A DNA stretch of 64,000 nt from Ruegeria arenilitoris (GCF_013032855.1 NZ_WQDA01000002.1:620001-684000), one strand, 5' to 3'; shown: positions 34,146 through 43,640, numbered from the stretch's first letter. The notes: a model not told the origin generated them from the sequence alone. Numbers and translations are program-made.

Positions 34146-35129
34146 ATGGAATTTCTGACCCAAATCAACGACATGCTGACGGATCAATTGGGCGAGTTCG
34201 GCCCGCTGATCGTCGTCGGAGTGCTGGGATTGTTCATGGTCCTGGTGACCATTCCGATCCTTTTGAACCAGCCGGAAGATCCCTTGAAAAAGCTGCAGCG
34301 TGCAAACGCTGCACCCAAAAAGGAAAAGCGCGGCAAGAAGGATCAGCTGCGCAACTCCGGCCGGAACGAACAGCTTGAAAAGTTCGCGACCTTCCTTGAG
34401 CCGAAAGATGAAGAAGAATACTCGGCCATGGAGCTCAAGCTGCGCCAGGCCGGTTACCGCTCGAAAGATTCCGTTCGGTTCTTCCACTTTGCGCAATTTG
34501 CGTTGGGGATCACCGGGATCGTTTTGGGTGTTCTCCTGGTGACCGTGTTTTCAAACGGGCAGGAATTCACCGGTCAGCAAATGATGATCCGCGTTCTGGT
34601 GCCGGGTGCCATCGGATACTACATTCCAAAATACTGGATCACGCGCCGGATCGAAGAGCGCAAAGAGAACATTATCGCGGGCTTTCCCGACACGCTTGAC
34701 CTGATGCTGGTCTGCGTGGAAGCCGGTCAGTCTCTGGACCAGGCGATCGTGCGTGTGGCCGGCGAGATGAAGGCCTCCTACCCCGATATTGCGCAGGAAT
34801 TCGAGATCGTCGCCTATGAGATGAAGGCCGGCAAAGAGAAAGATCAGGTTCTTCGCGATTTCGGGACGCGTTGCGGTGTCCAGGATGTGAGCTCTTTCGT
34901 GACGGTGATGATTCAATCGGCCACATTCGGTACGTCGATTGCCGACGCCCTGCGGGTTTATGCCGGCGAGATGCGCGACAAACGCGTCATGCGCGCCGAA
35001 GAAGCCGCGAACAAGTTGCCAACGAAAATGACCCTTGCCACAATGATGCTGACGGTGCCGCCGCTGCTGATCATTCTGGTCGGTCCCTCGGCAAAAGGCA
35101 TCATGGAGTTCGGTAACAGAGGCCAATAA
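34146..35129 (+). CDS. tadC: Tad inner-membrane platform protein TadC
   Basis: The partner of TadB, 327 residues, also with a T2SSF domain (about 180-305: FPDTLDLMLVCVEAGQSLDQAI and TVMIQSATFGTSIADALRVYAGEMR). Membrane helices lie at about 18-40, 120-165 and 295-318. The charged stretch at about 55-100 (KKEKRGKKDQLRNSGRNEQL) is the cytoplasmic loop. It ends four bases before the first TPR gene. Confidence 0.94.
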   Translation: MEFLTQINDMLTDQLGEFGPLIVVGVLGLFMVLVTIPILLNQPEDPLKKLQRANAAPKKEKRGKKDQLRNSGRNEQLEKFATFLEPKDEEEYSAMELKLRQAGYRSKDSVRFFHFAQFALGITGIVLGVLLVTVFSNGQEFTGQQMMIRVLVPGAIGYYIPKYWITRRIEERKENIIAGFPDTLDLMLVCVEAGQSLDQAIVRVAGEMKASYPDIAQEFEIVAYEMKAGKEKDQVLRDFGTRCGVQDVSSFVTVMIQSATFGTSIADALRVYAGEMRDKRVMRAEEAANKLPTKMTLATMMLTVPPLLIILVGPSAKGIMEFGNRGQ

Positions 35130-35133
35130 GCCC

Positions 35134-35715
35134 ATGCCCTCACGCAACCGGTGCGCCCGCTTCGGGCTCCACCGCCTGATGATAGCCACCGCGGTTCTTG
35201 CCGTGGTGGCTTCGTGTACGGACCCAAGTCTTTCGAACGGGCCTTTTGCCCCCGGCGTCGACCCCAAAGGTGGGCCGATTGACGAAATTGCTGTCGGGAA
35301 CCGTTTGATGGCCGCCGGAGAATACGAACTGGCCATGGAATCGTTCACCCGCGCGGCCCTGACAGAGGGGATGACCCCGGAAATCCTGACCTCGATCGGA
35401 ACCGCCAATCTCGGCCTCAGGCGGCTTGGACAAGCCGAACCCCTCTTACGACAAGCAGTCGAAGAAGACCCGGATTGGTCGGTTGCGTGGAACAATCTCG
35501 GCGTTCTGCTGATGGAAAAAGGTGAGTATGCCGAGGCCGCGCAGGTCTTCCAAAGGGCCTATGCGCTGGACAATGGCGAAAGTGACGCAATCCGTGACAA
35601 TCTTCGCTTAGCGCTCGCAAAAATGGAAAATCCTGTTAATAATACACCACAAGAACAAGAATATACGCTGGAGCAGCAAGGGAACGGAGCTTTCCTGCTG
35701 CGTAAGAACCAGTAA
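35134..35715 (+). CDS. TPR-repeat lipoprotein, TadD-like (first)
   Basis: A 193-residue protein with a lipobox (AVVASC, Cys28) and TPR repeats from about residue 50 to 165, such as AGEYELAMESFTRAALTEGMT and WNNLGVLLMEKGEYAEAAQV. TadD-type proteins help secretin assembly in other tad systems. The position between tadC and another TPR gene supports a role in the pilus. The tail is Gln/Asn-rich and not conserved-looking. Confidence 0.85.
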   Translation: MPSRNRCARFGLHRLMIATAVLAVVASCTDPSLSNGPFAPGVDPKGGPIDEIAVGNRLMAAGEYELAMESFTRAALTEGMTPEILTSIGTANLGLRRLGQAEPLLRQAVEEDPDWSVAWNNLGVLLMEKGEYAEAAQVFQRAYALDNGESDAIRDNLRLALAKMENPVNNTPQEQEYTLEQQGNGAFLLRKNQ

Positions 35716-35744
35716 CAGAGGCAAGAGCAGTAAGGGACGCAAAA

Positions 35745-36596
35745 ATGCGCCAAAAATTCCTGATTCCGACAGTCGTCGTGTGCGGGCTGATCCTGTCTGC
35801 ATGCGCAAAAGAAACCGAAGAGGAAAAGGTCGAACGCACGTTCCAGGAAGTGAACGTCATCGACGAGACGAACCTCAACGACGTGATGCTCAATGCGGCT
35901 GACCCGAACGAGGCAGTGACCTATTTCCGTGGAGCAGCCGGCAAGAATCCAGATCGGATCGATTTGCAGCGCGGCCTTGCCATTTCGCTGACTCGCGCCA
36001 AGCGCAGCACCGAAGCATCGGCCGCCTGGAAGCGCGTGACCGCGATGTCCGGTGCAACGAACGCGGATCGCGTCGATTATGCGGACTCGTTGGTCCGCAG
36101 TGGTGACTGGAAGGCGGCAAAGGCAGCGCTGGACCAGATCCCCCCGACCTACGAGACGTTCAAACGCTATCGGCTTGAAGCCTTGGTGGCAGATGCCAGC
36201 AAGGATTGGAAGCGTGCGGACCAGTTCTATGAAACCGCAATCGGGCTGACCACACGGCCGGCCGGCGTGATGAACAACTGGGGGTATTCCAAGTTGACCC
36301 GCGGCCAATATTCCGAGGCCGAGCGCCTGTTCACCGAAGCCATCCGACAGGACAGTTCATTGTTCACAGCAAAGAACAATCTGGTTCTGGCCCGCTCGGC
36401 GCAGGGGAATTATTCCATGCCGGTGATCCAGATGTCCCAGACCGAACGTGCGGAACTCTTGAACACGATGGGCATCTCGGCCGTGAAGCGCGGTGACATC
36501 AACACTGCCAAGAACCTGTTCCGGGAAGCCATCGCCACCCATCCGCAGCATTTCGACGAAGCGGTTCGGTCGCTCCGCGCGCTCGAGGAAGCATAA
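35745..36596 (+). CDS. tadD: TPR-repeat lipoprotein TadD
   Basis: A 283-residue lipoprotein (lipobox LILSAC, Cys20) with TPR-like repeats through most of its length; WGYSKLTRGQYSEAERLFTE and MGISAVKRGDINTAKNLFRE are clear helical repeats. TadD is thought to act as a pilotin-like helper of the secretin. It stands 29 bases after the other TPR gene, and the prepilin peptidase begins three bases after its stop. Which of the two TPR genes is the true TadD cannot be decided from sequence. Confidence 0.85.
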   Translation: MRQKFLIPTVVVCGLILSACAKETEEEKVERTFQEVNVIDETNLNDVMLNAADPNEAVTYFRGAAGKNPDRIDLQRGLAISLTRAKRSTEASAAWKRVTAMSGATNADRVDYADSLVRSGDWKAAKAALDQIPPTYETFKRYRLEALVADASKDWKRADQFYETAIGLTTRPAGVMNNWGYSKLTRGQYSEAERLFTEAIRQDSSLFTAKNNLVLARSAQGNYSMPVIQMSQTERAELLNTMGISAVKRGDINTAKNLFREAIATHPQHFDEAVRSLRALEEA

Positions 36597-36599
36597 AGC

Positions 36600-37145
36600 A
36601 TGGCAATTCCTGCAGTGGCAGCCCTGTGGTTTCTACCATTTGTGCTGCCCATCTGTTTCTATGTCGCGTTCACCGACATGCGGGAAATGAAGATCAAGAA
36701 CCATGCGGTCACAGCTCTGGCCTTGGTATTTGTGGTGGTCGGGCTGATTGTGCTGCCACCTTGGTCGGGCGAATGGGTTGGGGCCAGCATCGGGCCTTTG
36801 CAGTTTTCTCTGCCGGTCTATGCCTGGCAGCTGTTCCATCTGGTGGTCGTGCTGTTTTTTGGCATTCTTCTCAATGCCGCAGGCGCCATGGGTGCGGGCG
36901 ACGCCAAGTTTTGCGCGGCTGCGGCTCCGTTCGTGTGGGTTGGTGATCTCTTGCTGGTGATGGTGATTCTGATGGTCACGACGCTGGCCGCGTTTGCCAC
37001 ACATCGACTGGCCAAATACTCCCGCCTGCGCCAGATCGCTCCGAACTGGGAAAGCTGGGATCAGGGCAAGAAATTCCCCATGGGGCTGGCCTTGGGTGCG
37101 AGTCTTGGCATCTATTTGATTTTGGGCGCAATTAACGGCTCGTAA
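36600..37145 (+). CDS. cpaA: Prepilin peptidase CpaA (TadV)
   Basis: An A24-family aspartic peptidase that removes the leader of the Flp pilins. The 181-residue protein has about five membrane helices. The two catalytic aspartates are D26 in YVAFTDMREMKIKN and D101 in the GAGDAK (GxGD) motif. The short form without the methylase domain is usual for tad loci. It must process the G14-A15 sites of both pilins upstream. Confidence 0.92.
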   Translation: MAIPAVAALWFLPFVLPICFYVAFTDMREMKIKNHAVTALALVFVVVGLIVLPPWSGEWVGASIGPLQFSLPVYAWQLFHLVVVLFFGILLNAAGAMGAGDAKFCAAAAPFVWVGDLLLVMVILMVTTLAAFATHRLAKYSRLRQIAPNWESWDQGKKFPMGLALGASLGIYLILGAINGS

Positions 37146-37262
37146 ACCATCATGTCTGCGCCTTGCCCGCGCCTTGGTCCTGCCACAAAGCTGCGCCAGA
37201 TTTTCCGCAAGTGGTCCCTTTCGGGACACAAGGATTGACAACTGGATAGACGAGCCGCGCTC

Positions 37263-38570
37263 ATGAACATGCAGACCTCATCCGTTATGGCTCCTCCTGC
37301 CCCGAAGGGTCTGGGGGAAATGCAGCTTCCGCTTGTTATGATGCGGGACATCCTTCTGAAGACCGTTTTTCGCAAGAATGTGGACACGGTGAGCGAGATC
37401 GCCGCCTCGATCTGTCTGCCGAGTTCGGTGACGCAGGAATTGGTCGACATCGCCCGCGAACAGAAGCTGCTTGAGGCGACGGGGACATTGAACGCCAACA
37501 GCGGCAACGAAATGGGCTATCAGCTGACCGACGCCGGCAAGGCACGGGCGCTGGACGCGCTGAGCCAATCCGAATACTTTGGCGCCATGCCCGTTCCGCT
37601 GGAGGTCTACCGCGAGCAGGTCAAACGACAGTCGATCCGGAACATCCAAGTCACGCGCGATCAGTTGACCGGCGCCATGGGGCACCTTGTTCTGCCGGAC
37701 AGCCTGCTTGACCACCTGGGCCCTGCGGTCAGCGCCGGTCGCTCGATCCTGATGTACGGCCCGCCGGGCAACGGTAAGTCTTCGATTTCCAACGGAATTC
37801 GGGATGCGTTGGGTGACAACGTCTTTGTTCCGTATGCCATCGAATATGCCGGTCAGGTGATCACCGTGTACGACCCGATCGTGCACACAGCGATCGAGCA
37901 AGAGGCTGACGACCCGAACAGCCTGCGCCGCCGCAAGCGGTTCGACACGCGGTACGTCCAGTGTGAACGCCCCACTGTGGTCACGGGTGGTGAACTGTCG
38001 CTGAGCATGCTGGACCTTGTCTACAACCCCACGGCGCGCACCTATCAGGCGCCGCTGCAGCTGAAATCGACCGGCGGCATCTTCATCGTGGACGACCTTG
38101 GCCGCCAGGCCGAGCCGCCGCAGGCCCTGATCAACCGGTGGATTGTTCCGCTGGAAGAGGGCAAGGACATTCTGGGCCTTCAGTCGGGTGAAAAGTTCGA
38201 AGTTCCCTTCGACACGCTGGTCATCTTCTCGACCAACTTCCACCCGAACGAGATCTTCGACCAGGCCGCGCTTCGCCGGATCTTCTTCAAGATCAAGATC
38301 GACGGCCCGAACCAGGAAAACTTCCTGAAGATCTTCGCCATGGTGGCCCGCAAGCGCGGCATTCCGTTGGACGAAGCCGCACTGGTACATCTGTTGAAGG
38401 TCAAATACCCGACCATCAACAATGTCTATGCGAACTATCAGCCGATCTTCCTGATCGATCAGATGATCTCGATCTGCGAATTCGAGGGCATCCCCTATCA
38501 AATGAGCCCGGAATTGATCGACCGCGCCTGGGCGAACATGTTCGTCAAGGACGAGGAAATCGTTAAGTAA
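37263..38570 (+). CDS. AAA family ATPase linked to the tad locus, function unknown
   Basis: A 435-residue cytoplasmic ATPase. Residues about 30-100 look like a winged-helix domain (MRDILLKTVFRKNVDTVSEIA, then YQLTDAGKARALDAL). The AAA core has Walker A GPPGNGKS at 166-173, Walker B IFIVDDLG with D277/D278, and a sensor/arginine-finger region VIFSTNFHPNEIF and AALRRIFF. It follows the prepilin peptidase by 117 bases on the same strand, and similar genes end tad loci in related bacteria. No function in pilus biogenesis has been shown to my knowledge. The family is not one of the Tad motor ATPases. Confidence 0.75.
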   Translation: MNMQTSSVMAPPAPKGLGEMQLPLVMMRDILLKTVFRKNVDTVSEIAASICLPSSVTQELVDIAREQKLLEATGTLNANSGNEMGYQLTDAGKARALDALSQSEYFGAMPVPLEVYREQVKRQSIRNIQVTRDQLTGAMGHLVLPDSLLDHLGPAVSAGRSILMYGPPGNGKSSISNGIRDALGDNVFVPYAIEYAGQVITVYDPIVHTAIEQEADDPNSLRRRKRFDTRYVQCERPTVVTGGELSLSMLDLVYNPTARTYQAPLQLKSTGGIFIVDDLGRQAEPPQALINRWIVPLEEGKDILGLQSGEKFEVPFDTLVIFSTNFHPNEIFDQAALRRIFFKIKIDGPNQENFLKIFAMVARKRGIPLDEAALVHLLKVKYPTINNVYANYQPIFLIDQMISICEFEGIPYQMSPELIDRAWANMFVKDEEIVK

Positions 38571-38622
38571 GACGGGCCCAAACCGCATTCCGCTTTGTCA
38601 CCGGGCGGGCTAGTCTGCGCAT

Positions 38623-41034
38623 ATGACGCAGATTCCCGCCCGGATTGACACCTGGTTTACCGCCAGAGGTTGGTCCATCCACCCGCATCAACAGGCCATG
38701 ATCGACCGGGCGCGGGCCCCGGCGACGCTGTTGATCGCGCCCACGGGCGGCGGCAAGACGATGGCCGGGTTCCTGCCCTCGCTGATCGAACTGGCCGAGG
38801 GGCGGCACGCGGGGCTGCACACGATCTATGTCTCGCCGCTCAAAGCGCTGGCCGCCGACATCAAGCGCAACCTGCGCGGCCCGGCCGACGAGATGGGCTT
38901 GCCGATCCGGATCGAGGATCGCACCGGCGACACCACCCCCACAAAGAAGAAACGCCAGCGCGTGGACCCGCCGCATATCCTGCTGACGACTCCGGAAAGC
39001 CTGGCGCTGCTGACGTCCTACGAAGATGCACCACGCATGTTTCACGGCGTCCAACGCGTGATCGTGGACGAGATACACGCGCTGGCCGAAAGCAAGCGGG
39101 GCGACCAGTTGATGCTGGCCCTTGCGCGCCTGCAGACCCTGTGCCCCGATCTGCGGCGCGTGGGCCTGTCGGCGACGGTCGAGGACCCGGACGTAATCGC
39201 GCGCTTTCTGGCCCGCCACCCCGACCCTTGCGACATCGTTCTGGCCGACCCCGGCCCCGACCCCGATATCGCCATGCTGCAAACGGCCGAAATGCCGCCC
39301 TGGGCCGGGGGCGGCGCGGCCTATGCCATCCCGGCGGTGCTGGAGCAGGTCCGGCGGCACAAGACGACGCTGATCTTCCACAACACCCGCGCCCAGGCCG
39401 AGATCTTCTTTCACAACCTGTGGCTGGCCAATGACGAAGGCCTGCCCATCGGCATCCACCATGGCAGCCTCGACCGGCAACAGCGCGAACGGGTCGAGGC
39501 CGCGATGGTCCGCGGCGACCTGCGCGCCATCGTCTGCACCGGCAGCCTCGATCTGGGGATCGATTGGGGTGACGTGGATCTTGTGATCCAGATCGGCGCC
39601 CCCAAGAACGTCAAGCGCCTGGTCCAGCGGATCGGGCGGGCCAACCACCGCTACAACGCGCCGTCCAAGGCTCTGCTGGTGCCTGCCAACAGGTTCGAGG
39701 TGGTCGAATGCGTCGCCGCGCTGGAGGCCGCGCGCGCGCACGATCTGGACGGCGAGCCGCGCGGCCCCGGCCCGCGTGACGTTTTGTGCCAACACATCCT
39801 GATCGCGGCCTGCGCCGGACCGTTCGATGCCGATGCCCTTTATGCCGAGGTCACCTCGGCCGGTCCCTATGCCGATCTGTCCCGCGCGGCCTTCGATGCC
39901 TGTCTGGAGTTCTGCGCAACCGGTGGCTATGCGCTGCGGGCCTATGACCGCTGGCAGCGCCTGCAACAGCGCCCCGACGGGTTGTGGCAGCTGCGTGACC
40001 CGCGCGCGGCGCAACGCATCCGCATGAACCTGGGCACGATCCAGGACAGCGATACCCTGAAGGTCCGGCTGAAACGCAACCGGGGCGGCAAACCCCTGGG
40101 CGAGGTCGAAGAGGCCTTTGCCGCATCGCTGACCCCCGGCGACACCTTCCTGATCGGCGGTCAGATCGTGCGCTATGAAGGGTTGCGCGAAACGGTTGTG
40201 GAGGTCACGCGCCGCGCGGACAAAAAGCCCAAGGTCGCCACCTTCTCGGGCACCAAATTCGCCACCTCGACCCAGCTGAGCGACCGCATCCTGAGGATGT
40301 TCGCACAGCCCGACTGGCCGCAGCTGCCCGAACATACGGGTGAATGGCTGGACCTGCAGCGTCGGATGTCGCGGCTGCCCGGGCGTGACCGACTGTTGAT
40401 CGAGAGCTTTCCCAATGACGGCCGCGAAAACCTGTGCGTCTACGGCTTTGCCGGACGCAACGCACAACAGACGCTGGGTCTGCTGCTGACCAAACGGATG
40501 GAGGAAACCGGGCTGGCCCCGCTGGGCTTTGTCGCGACCGACTATGCTACGCTGATCTGGGGACTGGACGCGGTCACCGATCCCAGCCCCCTGTTCCAGA
40601 TCGAGGCCTTGCGCGACGGGTTGGACAACTGGCTGGCGGGCAACGCGGTGATGAAACGGACCTTCCGCGCTTCGGCCACCATCGCCGGGCTGATCGAGCG
40701 CAACACAGGTGGCCAACGCAAAAGCGGGCGGCAGGCGACCTTTTCGTCGGACATCCTGTACGACACGCTGCAGAAATACGACCCCGACCACCTGCTGATG
40801 CAGATCACCCGCGAAGAAGCCATGCGCGGGCTGGTCGATTTCGGACGGATCGAGGCCATGATCGCGCGCATCGGCGACCGGATCGACCTGATCCGGCTGG
40901 ACCGGGTGTCACCACTGGCGGCGCCCTTGCTGCTCGAGGTGGGAAAGGTTCCGGTCAAGGGCGCGGCCGAAGAGCGGCTGCTGGCGGAAGAAAGCGCCCG
41001 TCTGTTGCGCGACGCTGGCCTGGAACCCGCCTGA
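38623..41034 (+). CDS. Ligase-associated DNA helicase (Lhr-like, DEXH box)
   Basis: An 803-residue superfamily 2 helicase of the type that occurs next to ATP-dependent DNA ligases in repair clusters. Walker A is APTGGGKT at 39-46, the DEIH box is D149-H152, and TGSLDLGIDWGDVDLVIQIG with RLVQRIGRANHR gives motifs V and VI. The C-terminal third matches the Lhr winged-helix/core region. Its stop is 44 bases before pdeM. The usual ligase and exonuclease partners are not in the window. Confidence 0.92.
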   Translation: MTQIPARIDTWFTARGWSIHPHQQAMIDRARAPATLLIAPTGGGKTMAGFLPSLIELAEGRHAGLHTIYVSPLKALAADIKRNLRGPADEMGLPIRIEDRTGDTTPTKKKRQRVDPPHILLTTPESLALLTSYEDAPRMFHGVQRVIVDEIHALAESKRGDQLMLALARLQTLCPDLRRVGLSATVEDPDVIARFLARHPDPCDIVLADPGPDPDIAMLQTAEMPPWAGGGAAYAIPAVLEQVRRHKTTLIFHNTRAQAEIFFHNLWLANDEGLPIGIHHGSLDRQQRERVEAAMVRGDLRAIVCTGSLDLGIDWGDVDLVIQIGAPKNVKRLVQRIGRANHRYNAPSKALLVPANRFEVVECVAALEAARAHDLDGEPRGPGPRDVLCQHILIAACAGPFDADALYAEVTSAGPYADLSRAAFDACLEFCATGGYALRAYDRWQRLQQRPDGLWQLRDPRAAQRIRMNLGTIQDSDTLKVRLKRNRGGKPLGEVEEAFAASLTPGDTFLIGGQIVRYEGLRETVVEVTRRADKKPKVATFSGTKFATSTQLSDRILRMFAQPDWPQLPEHTGEWLDLQRRMSRLPGRDRLLIESFPNDGRENLCVYGFAGRNAQQTLGLLLTKRMEETGLAPLGFVATDYATLIWGLDAVTDPSPLFQIEALRDGLDNWLAGNAVMKRTFRASATIAGLIERNTGGQRKSGRQATFSSDILYDTLQKYDPDHLLMQITREEAMRGLVDFGRIEAMIARIGDRIDLIRLDRVSPLAAPLLLEVGKVPVKGAAEERLLAEESARLLRDAGLEPA

Positions 41035-41078
41035 AGAAACGACTTGCAAATCACGGCCCGACAGGCAAAGAACGGACC

Positions 41079-41741
41079 ATGAACAGCCTTGAATTTTCGT
41101 TTGCGGGTGCCCGGCTGCACGCCATGGGATCGGGCGCGCTTTGGTGGCCGGCGCACGATCTTCTTTGTGTTTCGGACCTGCACTTGGGCAAGTCATCTCG
41201 GATCGTTCGGCGGGGCGGACCGGCCCTTCCCCCTTATGACAATCGAGAGACACTGTCCCGGCTGGCCGCCGATCTGGACACGACCGGCGCCAAGACGGTG
41301 GTATGCTTGGGGGACAGTTTCGATGATCTCGAAGCCTCGGAAACGCTGAGCGACGCAGATCGGCTCGAGATTTCTGCGCTGCAGGCCGGGCGGCTGTGGA
41401 TCTGGATAGAGGGCAACCATGATCCGGGTCCCGTCGCGCTGAGCGGCACCCATCTGGCCGAGTGGAGCCAGGACGTGCTGGTCTTCCGCCATATAGCGGA
41501 ACCCGACGCGCAGGGCGAAGTTTCAGGGCATTTTCACCCCAAGGTCCGGCTCAATGCGCGGGGTCGCATGATTTCGCGCCCGGCCTTCTTGTTTGACGGG
41601 TGCCGGCTGATCATGCCGGCTTATGGAACATATACCGGAGGGCTGCGCAGCTCGGATACCGCGTTGTCTCGGCTGATGCAGCCGGACGCCCGCGCCATTC
41701 TGACGGGCCCACAGCCACAGCTGACGGCGATGCCGCGTTAG
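41079..41741 (+). CDS. pdeM: Ligase-associated endonuclease PdeM (metallophosphoesterase)
   Basis: A 220-residue calcineurin-type phosphoesterase of the ligase-associated repair set. The metal motifs are all visible: D33-L-H35 (SDLHLGKS), GDSFDD, GNHD, and GHFHPK. I chose the ATG at 41079 because homology begins there; the same frame is open far into the helicase gene. Length is normal. It follows the helicase and is convergent with the LytTR gene, 12 bases away. Confidence 0.9.
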   Translation: MNSLEFSFAGARLHAMGSGALWWPAHDLLCVSDLHLGKSSRIVRRGGPALPPYDNRETLSRLAADLDTTGAKTVVCLGDSFDDLEASETLSDADRLEISALQAGRLWIWIEGNHDPGPVALSGTHLAEWSQDVLVFRHIAEPDAQGEVSGHFHPKVRLNARGRMISRPAFLFDGCRLIMPAYGTYTGGLRSSDTALSRLMQPDARAILTGPQPQLTAMPR

Positions 41742-41753
41742 GCGACAGCTGGT

Positions 41754-42500
41754 TCAGATCACACCGTCTTCTTCCAGTTTGGGTTTGTACTTGCGGCTGA
41801 CGGGAACCAGATCATCGTTCCGAAGGCGCAGGTAGGTTTTGCCGTTGTTTTTCTGGATTTCCAGAATGGCCGCGTCCGTAACCCAATGGGATCTGTGGGT
41901 ACAATGGCCCGAAATCGGCTCCATCTCAGCAATCGCGTCAGTAAAGCGCGACCGGATCGTATAGGTTCCGCTGGTGGTCACCACATCAACGTAGTGATCC
42001 CGGACCGCTAGCCGCAAGATATCACCACGAAACCCATCCGGCAGACGACTCACCAGACGGGGTTGGGGTGCTTCGATGACCTCGTCGTTTTCAGGCGGGG
42101 CTTCGCCTTTGCTGACCAGTACCAGACCTGTGCTAAACAGCGCACCGTAGGTGCCGACTGCCAGCAAACCGGGGGCATCGTGGCCACTGGCAGCGCACAG
42201 GATCCACGTCAGGATCCACAACGCGGGCGTGAACAATACAAGGATCACTAAGGCAAACGCCACGTCCCGGACCGTCAGTCCGACATGGTCCAAACGATCC
42301 TTCACCAACTGCCGAGATCCCCACGTTGCCACAACCGCCAGGATCATCACTCCTGCCCAGAACGCCAGGCGTACGGAGAAGGGCAGATCCATTTCTCGGA
42401 ACGGTGGAAAAGTATAGGCGAGCAACGGGATGAACAGAATACCGGCGACCACCCTCTGAGGCGTGCATTCTGCAATGAATGGGCTCAGTTTTGACAACAT
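41754..42500 (-). CDS. Membrane-bound LytTR-domain regulator
   Basis: About 248 residues. The N-terminal half has four hydrophobic segments (such as VVAGILFIPLLAYTFPPF and VAFALVILVLFTPALWILTW), then a linker, and a C-terminal LytTR DNA-binding domain (about 155-245) with LRLAVRDHYVDVVTTSGTYTIRSRF and HRSHWVTDAAI. LytTR domains bind DNA through beta strands. Here the domain hangs from a membrane part, so it may sense a membrane or outside signal. No histidine kinase is adjacent. The start is uncertain: an in-frame GTG at 42617 would add 39 residues, and neither start has a clear ribosome binding site. Confidence 0.8.
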   Translation of the reverse strand: MLSKLSPFIAECTPQRVVAGILFIPLLAYTFPPFREMDLPFSVRLAFWAGVMILAVVATWGSRQLVKDRLDHVGLTVRDVAFALVILVLFTPALWILTWILCAASGHDAPGLLAVGTYGALFSTGLVLVSKGEAPPENDEVIEAPQPRLVSRLPDGFRGDILRLAVRDHYVDVVTTSGTYTIRSRFTDAIAEMEPISGHCTHRSHWVTDAAILEIQKNNGKTYLRLRNDDLVPVSRKYKPKLEEDGVI

Positions 42501-42663
42501 ATCAAAATCAATGAGCAGCCTTTCGGGACCCAGCCCTTGTCCCTCAGACGCCCACTTATTCACTTCGTAACCGGCTGGAAACTCAAGCTTATCACGAAAT
42601 GTCAGACAATCAAACACGTTTGCGGCGTGCTGGCAGGGGTCGTTTCATCCCCACGTTGGCCCC

Positions 42664-42682
42664 GGGGCGGACGCTCCGCCCC
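42664..42682 (-). terminator. Palindrome after folD
   Basis: GGGGCGGA (42664-42671) and TCCGCCCC (42675-42682) form a perfect stem around CGC, 15 bases after the folD stop. There is no T-run. It resembles the GC-rich palindromes between other genes here. Confidence 0.45.
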
Positions 42683-42696
42683 AAGACCGCCAGTAG

Positions 42697-43587
42697 TCAG
42701 GCCGTCAGGCCTTCGGGCTCGGGCAGGCCGTTCGACCGGCAACAGGCCGTCAGAGTGTTGGCCAACAGGCAGGCGATGGTCATCGGACCAACGCCACCGG
42801 GAACCGGTGTGATGGCGCCTGCGCGCTCGGCCGCGCTGGCATAATCCACGTCGCCGACCAACTTGGTTTTTCCATCGCGCTCGATCCGATTGATGCCAAC
42901 GTCGATGACGGTGGCGCCCTCCTTGATCCAGTCGCCAGGCACCATCTCGGGGCGGCCCACGGCGGCCACAACGATATCGGCGCGACGCACGACATCGGGC
43001 AAGTCCTTGGTACGGCTGTGCGCGATGGTCACGGTGCAGCTGTCGCCCAGCAGCAATTGCGCCATCGGCTTGCCCACGATGTTCGACCGGCCAATCACCA
43101 CCGCATCCATGCCGGACAACGAGCCATGATGATCGCGCAGCATCATTAGGCAGCCCAACGGCGTGCAGGGGACCATGGACTTCTGACCGGTGCCCAACAG
43201 ACCAACGTTCGAGATGTGGAACCCGTCGACATCCTTGGCCGGGTCGATCGAGTTGATTACCAGGTCCTCATTCAGATGTTTGGGCAGCGGAAGCTGGACC
43301 AGAATGCCATGCACCGCGGGATCGTTGTTCAGCTTCTCGATCAAGGCCAGCAGATCTGCCTCGGACGTGTCGACATCCAGCTTGTGCTCGTATGAGTTCA
43401 TGCCCACTTCGACAGTCATCTTGCCCTTGGAGCGGACATAGACCTGGCTGGCCGGATCTTCGCCGACCAGGACTACTGCCAGACCGGGGGTGATGCCGTT
43501 TTCTTCCTTGAGTTTTGCAACTTGGTCGGCGACTTGCGCGCGGACCTTGGCCGCAAAGGCCTTGCCGTCGATGACTTGAGCTACCAT
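42697..43587 (-). CDS. folD: Methylene-THF dehydrogenase / methenyl-THF cyclohydrolase
   Basis: A bifunctional one-carbon enzyme that oxidises 5,10-methylene-THF with NADP and hydrolyses the methenyl product to 10-formyl-THF. The 296-residue protein has the conserved K in [14 protein letters not shown], the QLPLPKHL loop, and the dinucleotide-binding region [17 protein letters not shown] with [13 protein letters not shown] near the end. I chose ATG 43587 by homology over an upstream in-frame start at 43683. Same strand as the chorismate mutase and fhs, with which it forms an operon. Confidence 0.95.
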   Translation of the reverse strand: MVAQVIDGKAFAAKVRAQVADQVAKLKEENGITPGLAVVLVGEDPASQVYVRSKGKMTVEVGMNSYEHKLDVDTSEADLLALIEKLNNDPAVHGILVQLPLPKHLNEDLVINSIDPAKDVDGFHISNVGLLGTGQKSMVPCTPLGCLMMLRDHHGSLSGMDAVVIGRSNIVGKPMAQLLLGDSCTVTIAHSRTKDLPDVVRRADIVVAAVGRPEMVPGDWIKEGATVIDVGINRIERDGKTKLVGDVDYASAAERAGAITPVPGGVGPMTIACLLANTLTACCRSNGLPEPEGLTA

Positions 43588-43640
43588 CCTTTGATCCCTT
43601 CTTTCAAAAAGCGGATCGGGCGCGAAGGGCGCCCGGTCAT

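Noticed and set aside
38563..40791. A 742-codon open frame opposite the ligase-associated helicase
   Set aside because: Shadow of a well-supported helicase; rich in Arg, Gly, Asp and His with no motif.
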